NCBI GenBank assembly: GCA_013286365.1
Contig: JABDFY010000009.1
Location: forward strand, 1 to 61,373
Length of the DNA stretch: 61,373 nt
From: Alphaproteobacteria bacterium
Lineage (GTDB): Bacteria; Pseudomonadota; Alphaproteobacteria; UBA9219
Direction of reading: 5' to 3'
The notes below the pieces were generated by a model. It searched no databases, had not been told where the DNA came from, and was given only the letters and a program-made list of their open reading frames with translations. Within the stretch, counting starts at the first letter, position 1. Each line of letters opens with the position of its first letter. This document shows, piece after piece, positions 51,900-58,986 of the stretch. A program made the position numbers and the translations under genes.

Positions 51900-51915
51900 T
51901 GGCACGGGCTTCGCA
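51900..51915 (+). promoter_or_regulatory. Sigma-54 promoter of flgI operon
   Basis: TGGCACGGGCTTCGCA has a perfect -24 TGGCAC box and GG-N10-GC spacing. Transcription should start near 51925, about 20 bases before the flgI start, leaving room for its AGGAG ribosome binding site. Confidence 0.85.
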
Positions 51916-51945
51916 TAAAGGGGTAGCAGAGGATTAGGAGTTGTC

Positions 51946-53130
51946 ATGCCTGCCTTTTTACCATTGAGTATCTCTCCCCCCCGCCTGCAGACGGTGAAGT
52001 GGTGCCGCGCCCGTCTGTATTCCTGCCTCGCGGCCTTGGGCATGATTCTCCTAATCTTCTATCCTTATCAGGGGCACGCTACGTCACGACTGAAAGACGT
52101 CGTGAATTTCGAAGGCGTACGCGACAATATGTTGGTTGGGTACGGCCTTGTCGTTGGTTTGAACGGTACCGGCGACACTTTAACGAATTCACCTTTCACT
52201 GAAAGAAGCCTGATCGGCATGCTGGAACGTCTTGGTGTGCAAGAGGCCGGTGACTTCAGTTCAATGAAGACCAAGAACATCGCCGCCGTGATGGTCACAG
52301 CGACACTGCCGGCCTTCGCCGCACAGGGCTCTCGCGTCGATGTCACTGTGTCGACGATGGGCGACGCTAAAAGTCTTTTGGGTGGTACGCTGCTTGTCAC
52401 ACCGCTGCTTGGTGCCGATGGGGAGGTCTATGCGGTAGGCCAAGGATCTATCTCGACAGGCTTTAGTGCCCAGGGACAGAGTGGCTCGTCTGTTACTAAA
52501 GGTGTTCCAACGTCGGGGCGCATTGCAGATGGTGCGATTGTCGAACGCGAAATCAATTTTCGCCTAGCCGATCTGGCTTCTTTACGGCTCTCTTTGCGAA
52601 ATCCTGATTTCACCACGGCACGACGTGTGGCCGAGGCCATTAACAAAGATCTAAAAATGCAAGCAGCCGAAGCCGTGGATCTCGCTACGGTGCGCATGCT
52701 CGTGCCGGATGATCGGCGCAACGATATCGTTGGTCTTATGACCGAAGTTGAGCAATTGACTGTTGTGCCCGACCAAGTTGCGCGTGTGGTGATCGATGAA
52801 CAATCGGGCATTATCGTGATGGGTGAGAATGTACGCATCAACACAGTTGCTATTGCACAGGGCAATCTCACTATAAAAATTAGTGAGACACCCCAGGTTT
52901 CACAGCCAGGGCCTTTGTCGCAGGGCGGTAAGACAGTCGTTGTGCCGCGTACGGACATCAGTATCGACGAAGGTAAAGATAAAAAACTAGCTACACTGCA
53001 GTCTGGCGTGAGTTTGCAGGAATTGGTGCAGAGCCTGAACGCACTCGGTATTGGACCGCGCGATATGATCTCCATTTTGCAATCGATTAAGACAGCCGGC
53101 GCCTTGCAGGCTGATTTGGAGATTATGTGA
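51946..53130 (+). CDS. flgI: P-ring protein FlgI
   Basis: 394 residues. A long N-region and signal segment (ALGMILLIFYPYQGHATS) lead to the FlgI core: RLKDVVNFEGVRDNMLVGYGL, VVGLNGTGDTLTNSPFTERSL, KNIAAVMVTATLPAFAAQGSR and a C-terminal SLQELVQSLNALGIGPRDMIS with a closing ADLEIM. It forms the periplasmic P ring. The stop overlaps the flgJ start (TGATG). It is the first gene of flgI-flgJ-flgN-fliK-flgD. Confidence 0.95.
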   Translation: MPAFLPLSISPPRLQTVKWCRARLYSCLAALGMILLIFYPYQGHATSRLKDVVNFEGVRDNMLVGYGLVVGLNGTGDTLTNSPFTERSLIGMLERLGVQEAGDFSSMKTKNIAAVMVTATLPAFAAQGSRVDVTVSTMGDAKSLLGGTLLVTPLLGADGEVYAVGQGSISTGFSAQGQSGSSVTKGVPTSGRIADGAIVEREINFRLADLASLRLSLRNPDFTTARRVAEAINKDLKMQAAEAVDLATVRMLVPDDRRNDIVGLMTEVEQLTVVPDQVARVVIDEQSGIIVMGENVRINTVAIAQGNLTIKISETPQVSQPGPLSQGGKTVVVPRTDISIDEGKDKKLATLQSGVSLQELVQSLNALGIGPRDMISILQSIKTAGALQADLEIM

Positions 53131-53498
53131 TGGACAGCACCCTACAAAATATTAGCGAAACAGCCATACTTAAGGCCGGTGTACCGCAAGTATCTACGGC
53201 GGCTCAGATGGCGGCACAGAGTATAAATACCGCGGCCCTCGATAAGACAGCCCAGGATTTTGAAAGCATGTTTATGACCCAGATGTTGCAACCAATGTTC
53301 GAAGGTATCGATGTGGATCAGGAATTTGGTGGTGGTCACGGTGAAGAAACCATGCGCACGTTTCTCATACAAGAATACGGTAAGGCCATGTCCAAGAGTG
53401 ATGGTCTTGGTTTAGCGGCGTCAGTCAAGAATGAATTAATACGCGCGCAGGCGAATGCCAAAGGTCACGGCACGGCGATTAAGGGGGCTAAGTCATGA
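53130..53498 (+). CDS. flgJ: Rod-binding protein FlgJ (short form)
   Basis: About 122 residues, only the N-terminal rod-capping part of FlgJ; the peptidoglycan hydrolase half found in enterics is absent, as usual in alphaproteobacteria (sometimes named CheL). The core DFESMFMTQMLQPMFEGID and TMRTFLIQEYGKAMSKSDGLGL is clear. It helps build the rod through the cell wall, so a separate muramidase is needed. It overlaps flgI by one base and the next gene by 4. Confidence 0.9.
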   Translation: MDSTLQNISETAILKAGVPQVSTAAQMAAQSINTAALDKTAQDFESMFMTQMLQPMFEGIDVDQEFGGGHGEETMRTFLIQEYGKAMSKSDGLGLAASVKNELIRAQANAKGHGTAIKGAKS

Positions 53499-53962
53499 AG
53501 CAAATGAGACCTTCGCCTTCCCTCATACCACCGGTTATCGCAGGGACGATTGCCATGATGGGTGAATTGGAGAGTCTGATGAAGGTTGAAGATGAAATGG
53601 TCAGCCTACGGAAACTCGAGTCCTACCAAGAGCTCAACCGACGTAAACAAAAATTGACGCTCGACTACCAAACCAACATAAAGGCGATTATTGCTCAGCC
53701 AGACTTGTTAAAGCAGCTCCCCGAAGATGTACGCAAGGCGCTTAAGGTGGCCGGCGAAAGACTGGCTGCTGCAACCATGCATAACGCTCTTGTATTAAGA
53801 GGCGCCGTCATGGCATCGCAACGACTAATCCACAACATTGTCGCCATTATCAAAGAAGAGGTCATGCCTAAACAGGGCTATACCAATCCACGTACATCTC
53901 GTCTTGCGCTTGGAAATTATAGCCCCACTTGTGCACCGGTATCCGTCAGTCGAAAGGTTTAG
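53495..53962 (+). CDS. flgN: FlgN-like export chaperone
   Basis: 155 residues, mostly helical. TIAMMGELESLMKVEDEMVSL, then RKLESYQELNRRKQKLTLDY and LAAATMHNALVLRGAVMASQ match the FlgN pattern of two long helices around a short turn. FlgN escorts FlgK and FlgL to the export gate. Sequence conservation is weak, but length and position after flgJ agree. It overlaps flgJ by 4 bases. Confidence 0.7.
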   Translation: MKQMRPSPSLIPPVIAGTIAMMGELESLMKVEDEMVSLRKLESYQELNRRKQKLTLDYQTNIKAIIAQPDLLKQLPEDVRKALKVAGERLAAATMHNALVLRGAVMASQRLIHNIVAIIKEEVMPKQGYTNPRTSRLALGNYSPTCAPVSVSRKV

Positions 53963-53971
53963 TGAGGCATT

Positions 53972-55732
53972 ATGGCTCAAGTTAATCCACCCGATATACA
54001 GTCCAGCGGATTAAAGTACGCGCAAAACCTACTTTTTTCCGTAGGCGCATCATTTGGTCCGGGTAGCACACCGCTAAATATATTTTCTGATATGCTCTCG
54101 CAAGCGCAAACAGCCCAAACCGCATTAGAAAATAGCTCTGAAAATAATAGTAATAACAATAACGCGCAGAACCAGACCAACACTGATGGAAACCTAAGTC
54201 AGATCGGCTCCGGACAGTTAGGCGCCACATCGCAATCTATACCGCCGCCACCCGTGGATCAGGGGCAATCATCTAGTAGCAATCAGTCGACAGACGACAC
54301 AAGCGCATCAGGCACTTCATCTCAAACGTCTAATAACAACAAAGCCACCCCCAATGGTGACCAGACCTCACCTTCGGATGCGAGCGCCAATCAAGCTACG
54401 GCTGCGTCCCAGGCAACAAGCGGCAGTCAAAGTGCCGAGACGCAAACAGACGGCAAACAGACAAAAACCACAACTAAAACGGCAACCACCACAAGCGATG
54501 CCGATGATGGGCAAACAGATAATAGCCAAACCAGCAAAGCAATGCAGGACAGTGCCGATCAATCTACATCAAATGATGCGCTCTTACAGGCCGCACAAGC
54601 GGCCTTGGGTTTGATGCAACATGTCATCGATAAAAAGTCTGGTGCTTTTGGTTTGCCAGATGGGACTTCCGCCACTGCAAATGACGGTACAAGTAGTGCG
54701 GCAGCGAGTGGCGCAGTTTTAGCTGCGGTAAATTCCGCGGCAGGCTTAACCAATGAAGTCAAGATCAAAGGGGGGGCCAAAGACATAGCGGTTACGACGC
54801 CGTCTTCAATGTCGGCAGCAGCCTCACCGGCAGTTGAAAATGGAACAACAGCAAGTTTTGAAGCAACCTCTGCTGCCCTCAATTTTCTAGAACAGGCCGC
54901 ACAGACAAAGTCAAACCTTTCCGATTTAATAGCGAGCGCTAAAAGTCAGGGCGCTACAACCCCAATAGATCCACAAGCATCAGAAAGCAGTACAGTTGAT
55001 ACATCGTTTTTATCTTTCTTCGATAGCGCGCATTTTTCTACACCGACTGTCAACGCGATCAATTTTGTTAATCCGACAAACGTCGCTGTAGCTTTAACCA
55101 ATGGTAGTAATAGCGGCGCTCAACTTGATTTGAATTCAAATAACGCCGGCAACAATAATACCGCCGGCAGTGCCGCTGGACTCAATGTCGGCGCGCTATC
55201 GGAAACGGTTGCGGCAGAAAATACAACGCCTGTAGGTTCTTATAGTTTTGCTAGCCAACTCTCTGCCGCGCGCGCTACTGCGGGCGGCACCGTTGGTTTG
55301 CCCAGTGCCGTTGACCAAGTTGCCTTACAATTGAACCGTAGCGCAAAAGACGGTGTCGACCAGATGACCATTCAACTGCGACCGGCAGAGATGGGGCGTA
55401 TTGATATTAAATTAAATTTCTCGACAGATGGAAAAGTTCAAGGAACTGTTGTGGCTGACAATCCAGCTACGTTGGATTTACTTCTCAAGGATGTGAGAAG
55501 CCTAGAGCGCGGCCTGCAGGATGCGGGTTTCAGCGCTGATTCTGGCAGTTTGCAATTTAGTCTGCGTGGCGATGGCCAGCAGGCGAGCAGCTCATTTAAT
55601 CAGGAAACTACCAATCGTTCGAACAGCAATCTGACTACCAATACACCCGACGTAAACAACCCAGACTTACCTGCGTCCTTTGCAACCGAGACCTATTATC
55701 TGACGCCGGGACGCGTCAATATAAGAATTTAA
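53972..55732 (+). CDS. fliK: Hook-length control protein FliK
   Basis: 586 residues. The first about 440 are low-complexity Ser/Thr/Asn/Gln/Ala-rich, the flexible ruler part. The C-terminal Flg_hook domain (VDQVALQLNRSAKDGVDQMTI, LRPAEMGRIDIKLNFSTDGKV, LLLKDVRSLERGLQDAGF) switches export from hook to filament substrates. Poly-Asn and poly-Ser tracts are encoded by repetitive codons, so length may vary between strains. It lies 9 bases after flgN and 11 before flgD. Confidence 0.9.
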   Translation: MAQVNPPDIQSSGLKYAQNLLFSVGASFGPGSTPLNIFSDMLSQAQTAQTALENSSENNSNNNNAQNQTNTDGNLSQIGSGQLGATSQSIPPPPVDQGQSSSSNQSTDDTSASGTSSQTSNNNKATPNGDQTSPSDASANQATAASQATSGSQSAETQTDGKQTKTTTKTATTTSDADDGQTDNSQTSKAMQDSADQSTSNDALLQAAQAALGLMQHVIDKKSGAFGLPDGTSATANDGTSSAAASGAVLAAVNSAAGLTNEVKIKGGAKDIAVTTPSSMSAAASPAVENGTTASFEATSAALNFLEQAAQTKSNLSDLIASAKSQGATTPIDPQASESSTVDTSFLSFFDSAHFSTPTVNAINFVNPTNVAVALTNGSNSGAQLDLNSNNAGNNNTAGSAAGLNVGALSETVAAENTTPVGSYSFASQLSAARATAGGTVGLPSAVDQVALQLNRSAKDGVDQMTIQLRPAEMGRIDIKLNFSTDGKVQGTVVADNPATLDLLLKDVRSLERGLQDAGFSADSGSLQFSLRGDGQQASSSFNQETTNRSNSNLTTNTPDVNNPDLPASFATETYYLTPGRVNIRI

Positions 55733-55743
55733 GGAGAAACACC

Positions 55744-56577
55744 ATGACCGCATCAGCTGCCGCCGCTAGCAATTCTACCAGTCTTCTCACATCCTATATT
55801 GCGCAAAACCAGGCGGCGTTAAGCGCTACGCAACAACAAATTGCGGCCTCCGCCTATTCGAACTCAGGCTCATCGTCTACCGCATCGGCTACGAGCGCTG
55901 CGGCGGTGTCTTCTGACTACTCAACATTCTTGCAGATTCTAACCGCGCAGCTGCAAAATCAGGACCCGCTTTCGGCCACTGACACCAATCAGTTTACTCA
56001 AGAGCTGGTCGAGTTCTCTGGGGTCGAGCAACAGCTCAACACCAACAATTATTTACAACAATTGGTCAGTTCTGATGCATCCGGTGTCAAGTCATTGTTA
56101 AATTATGTCGGCCAATATGTCGAAGTGCCGGCTAACAATCAGGTTTTGATACAAAATGGTGTCGCCAATTTGTCTTACACTTTGCCGAGTGCGGCACAGA
56201 ATGTGACAATGACGGTATCGAATTCGTCAGGTGCCACCGTGGCAACGCTTAGTGGCCCAACGGCTTCTGGCGTTAACAACGTGTCTTGGAATGGGCAAGA
56301 CGCGAGCGGCAATCAGTTACCAGATGGTGCATATACACTAGCTGTGTCGGCTACAGATCCAACTGGTGCTGCCATAACACCAACGAACATCGATCTCATC
56401 GCACAAGTGACGGGCGTCTATACGGCTACCGCTGCTGGTGGAAATGATCTCAATCTTGGACCCTATTTGTCGGCTAGTGATGCAAATGTCGCTGCCGTAT
56501 TTTCGGCATCGTCGATACCGTCAGCAAGCAGCACAACGTCAGGTACACCTAATGCATCAACGCAACCTTCAAGCTAG
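55744..56577 (+). CDS. flgD: Hook capping protein FlgD
   Basis: 277 residues. The FlgD N-terminal block FLQILTAQLQNQDPLSATDTN and QFTQELVEFSGVEQQLNTN is clear, followed by a tudor-like and an FlgD Ig-like domain (GVNNVSWNGQDASGNQLPDGAY). It caps the growing hook. The C-terminal tail is Ser/Thr-rich. It ends the operon; its TAG stop overlaps the convergent TlpA-like stop in CTAG. Confidence 0.93.
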   Translation: MTASAAAASNSTSLLTSYIAQNQAALSATQQQIAASAYSNSGSSSTASATSAAAVSSDYSTFLQILTAQLQNQDPLSATDTNQFTQELVEFSGVEQQLNTNNYLQQLVSSDASGVKSLLNYVGQYVEVPANNQVLIQNGVANLSYTLPSAAQNVTMTVSNSSGATVATLSGPTASGVNNVSWNGQDASGNQLPDGAYTLAVSATDPTGAAITPTNIDLIAQVTGVYTATAAGGNDLNLGPYLSASDANVAAVFSASSIPSASSTTSGTPNASTQPSS

Positions 56578-57152
56578 TCGGACATCTTAGACAGAAGAAA
56601 AGCGACGACACTTGGGGTTGACCAATCGGCATCGCCCATAATTCGTCCGATTTCCTTGCCTTGAGGATTTATTAGAATTGTCGTTGGTAGAGCACGGGTA
56701 TGTAACAGAAACGGCATCCGTCCTGTATCATCCAGGTAGACAGGTAAGTGAGAAATATTATGTCGCTGGTAGAAGGATTGAATTGCTATCAGCCCATCGC
56801 GATCCTCCGCCAGGGCAACCACGGTCAAATCGGGGTGCGGCCCCTTAATGTCATGCGCACCGTTATTGAAGCTGAATGCTTTAGAGAGCTCGTCGAGAGA
56901 TGGCAGCTCCTTGATACACGGGCCACACCAGGTCGCCCACAGGTTGAGCAGAACATAGTGCCCTCGAAAATCTTCGAGCTTGAGGTCGCGGCCTTCAGCG
57001 TCTTGGAAATGGATCGGCGGCAAAGGCCCTGGCGGGTCGACGGTAGCAAAACGTTCCCGAAACTCGCTGGCGGCCACAAAGACCGGAAAGGTAAGCCAAA
57101 CCAGGATCACGGCCGTGGACAAGAGAATGATTGCGAAGGAGCGGGAAAACAT
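56574..57152 (-). CDS. TlpA-like thiol-disulfide oxidoreductase
   Basis: 192 residues. A signal/anchor segment (FAIILLSTAVILVWLTFPVFVA) is followed by a thioredoxin fold with the active-site motif WATWCGPCIKELPSL and later LPTTILINPQGKEIG with the cis-Pro. TlpA-type proteins keep periplasmic cysteines reduced, often for cytochrome c or copper maturation. Its neighbour on the other strand is the LptM-like lipoprotein, 36 bases away, an arrangement seen in related genomes with argH in between. Confidence 0.87.
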   Translation of the reverse strand: MFSRSFAIILLSTAVILVWLTFPVFVAASEFRERFATVDPPGPLPPIHFQDAEGRDLKLEDFRGHYVLLNLWATWCGPCIKELPSLDELSKAFSFNNGAHDIKGPHPDLTVVALAEDRDGLIAIQSFYQRHNISHLPVYLDDTGRMPFLLHTRALPTTILINPQGKEIGRIMGDADWSTPSVVAFLLSKMSD

Positions 57153-57188
57153 TTTATATGAGCGCCTAGTGTTTTACGTTGGGTTTAT

Positions 57189-57413
57189 ATGTCAGATCAT
57201 TGGACAGTTGCACAAATCCGCAAAAAAGCTGGGCAAAAAATCGTTTTTTTGCTTGTTCTGGTCGTCTTCATTCCAATCTTGGCAGCTTGTGGGAAAAAAC
57301 CAAGCCATGTTGACCCGCCAGTAGGTGTCATCCATGATGATTTTCCGCGCAAGTATCCCGATCCTTCGACTGACCCCAAGCCAGAAGACGACAGCAGCCC
57401 TGATCAGCAATAA
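57189..57413 (+). CDS. lptM: LptM-like small lipoprotein
   Basis: 74 residues. After a basic N-terminus and a hydrophobic helix (IVFLLVLVVFIPIL) comes the lipobox LAAC, with CGKKPSHVDPP following. This fits LptM/YifL, the small lipoprotein that assists LptD oxidative maturation; lptM often precedes lysA. The tail is acidic and proline-rich. No ribosome binding site is obvious. In place of a co-directional lysA, a convergent decarboxylase gene follows. Confidence 0.65.
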   Translation: MSDHWTVAQIRKKAGQKIVFLLVLVVFIPILAACGKKPSHVDPPVGVIHDDFPRKYPDPSTDPKPEDDSSPDQQ

Positions 57414-57435
57414 TGCGGTATTAAACCCCTAGTCT

Positions 57436-58641
57436 TTAAGAGATGATAATTTCTGGCGGTCGGGCGTGGCTTAAAAATTCGATATGCGACATGGTAAGGC
57501 CATAAGCTCCGGCTAAACCCAAGATGGCTACATCGCCGATCTCGGCACTTTCCACATAAACATCTTTGGGAGCCAATTTGTCAGCGGTATTACATAGTGG
57601 ACCGCCGAAAAATACTTTTTCATTAAACACCCTCTCTTGGCCATCAAATACTTTTGGCCGGTTCATGGCGACTATCGCTATAGGATGATTGATGTTGAGG
57701 GCCACAGGTCGACGGAAATGGTTAGAGCCACCGGCGCAAATGACTTGTTTTTTGCCAAGGCTGTCTTTGATATCAAGTATCTCGGTACAGTACCAACCTG
57801 AGTCCGCAGTTAGGTAGCGTCCTAATTCAAGTACAAATTGCCGGTCACCGAAATTAAATTTACGAATTAGTTCTTGTAGCCCTGTCGCGTAGGCGTCGGG
57901 AGAGAAGTCATTACCGCTCTCAAGATAATCGATACCGAATCCGCCACCGAAGTCTATAATATCACACCGCAATTTATTGGACTTTTGTTCAATAGTGCGT
58001 GCCATGGCAAAGACAAGCTCACAATTTTTTAGCAAATCATCCACTTTTAGAACGCCAGACGCTGCATAAACGTGTAAGCCGCGAAAATTGAGATGATCGA
58101 GGGCCAAGATGCGAGGCAGAAATTCATAAAGCTTGGTTTCATCGATGCCTAATTTGTTAGAATCGCCGGAGAAATTTGCCTGTGCACCATGGATATGAAA
58201 ATTTGGGTTTACCCGAATAAGTATGTCTTGATGTGCTTTTTGTTCCTGACAAAATGTATTGAGGCGATAAGCTTCTGTCAGTGACTCTATATGGATTGTT
58301 CGCACACCCTTGGTTAAACTCCAGTGCAGTTCTTCTGGAGATTTGCCCGGGCCGGTATAAATAAGGCGCTCAGGCGTAAACCCGGCCTCTAGGGCTTTAT
58401 TGGCCTCACCAAGACTAGCGATTTCAATTCCCTGAACATTCTCCTCACGCGCGGCATTAAGAAAAGCTATATGTGGATTAGCCTTCATTGCATAAAAGAT
58501 CTCAACATTTTTTGGCATAAGGGCCTTCAAGCGCCTGATTTTTGTTCGCATGACAGTGGTGTCATAAATATAAAAACTGCGCATACCGGGCTTGTTGGCT
58601 TGATTGCGGATGACTTGGCTGAGGGGGGCTGAAAGAAGCAT
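57436..58641 (-). CDS. PLP-dependent decarboxylase, fold type III (LysA/Odc-like)
   Basis: 401 residues with the alanine-racemase-like barrel and C-terminal beta domain of group IV decarboxylases. PLP Lys53 is in FYAMKANPH; the phosphate loop is GGGFGIDY; the C-terminal active-site Cys is in FGGPLCNTADKLAP. The FGGPLCN form and the overall sequence look closer to the BtrK/ornithine-like branch than to classical diaminopimelate decarboxylase. The reaction is therefore uncertain: lysine, ornithine, diaminopimelate or an acyl-carrier-bound amino acid. It occupies the position where lysA usually lies but on the opposite strand. Confidence 0.82.
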   Translation of the reverse strand: MLLSAPLSQVIRNQANKPGMRSFYIYDTTVMRTKIRRLKALMPKNVEIFYAMKANPHIAFLNAAREENVQGIEIASLGEANKALEAGFTPERLIYTGPGKSPEELHWSLTKGVRTIHIESLTEAYRLNTFCQEQKAHQDILIRVNPNFHIHGAQANFSGDSNKLGIDETKLYEFLPRILALDHLNFRGLHVYAASGVLKVDDLLKNCELVFAMARTIEQKSNKLRCDIIDFGGGFGIDYLESGNDFSPDAYATGLQELIRKFNFGDRQFVLELGRYLTADSGWYCTEILDIKDSLGKKQVICAGGSNHFRRPVALNINHPIAIVAMNRPKVFDGQERVFNEKVFFGGPLCNTADKLAPKDVYVESAEIGDVAILGLAGAYGLTMSHIEFLSHARPPEIIIS

Positions 58642-58986
58642 AAGGCTAAGGGGTTGGGGGTGAAGGCAATAAGAGGTAGCATTTAAAGCAAATTTTGTTT
58701 CGAAAGAATACGCTTGCCCAAAATAGGCGGTAATTTTTTATCGGTCGTGCGGCCATTTATCGGATTATGGGTCTTTCGTCGATCATAACCCATAGGCGCC
58801 CTTGGGCGCCTACCCGGCCTTAAAATCCAGTTTTTCTGCCTAAAACGCCGCCAAGTGGCGCTGGCCACGCAGTGGGTTTGGGCTTCGCACTCGCAGCATA
58901 TATCTATTTGTAAATACTAATATTTTTTTTATGCTTTATCGGCATAATGATGACCTAATAGCGGCCTATGGGGATAGACTTTGCCC
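58642..58986. other. Divergent intergenic region, decarboxylase / DUF4175
   Basis: 345 bases without a credible gene (a 61-codon frame here has no family features). It contains a G-rich stretch at about 58648-58670, the palindrome at 58793-58812 and an outer pair TATGGGT/ACCCATA on its left side. Confidence 0.5.
58793..58812. repeat. Perfect 20-bp palindrome
   Basis: TAGGCGCCC-TT-GGGCGCCTA is a perfect 9+2+9 inverted repeat. With a realistic loop it folds as AGGCGC/GCGCCT. It lies between divergent genes, so it is not a terminator for either. It could be an operator or a dispersed palindromic repeat. Confidence 0.55.

Larger units (their letters stand above)
51615..51945. other. Divergent fliX / flgI control region
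   Basis: 331 bases without a gene, containing the ftr-like site at 51720-51733 and the sigma-54 promoter of flgI at 51900-51915. The fliX promoter was not identified. Confidence 0.6.

Noticed and set aside
54140..54560. Ser/Asn/Gln-rich repeats in fliK as a mobile or foreign insert
   Set aside because: Low-complexity sequence is normal for the ruler part of FliK, and the frame is intact on both sides.
20320..56577. The whole flagellar region as a horizontally acquired island
   Set aside because: Base and codon use look like the flanking housekeeping genes, no integrase, tRNA or direct repeats border it, and the gene order is that of alphaproteobacterial chromosomes.
58648..58670. G-rich stretch near the decarboxylase start as a second G-quadruplex
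   Set aside because: The runs are irregular and only two are long enough, unlike the four regular runs upstream of dksA.
58683..58868. A 61-codon minus-strand frame between the decarboxylase and DUF4175 genes
   Set aside because: It is made largely of the palindromic region, has no family features, and shows no convincing ribosome binding site.
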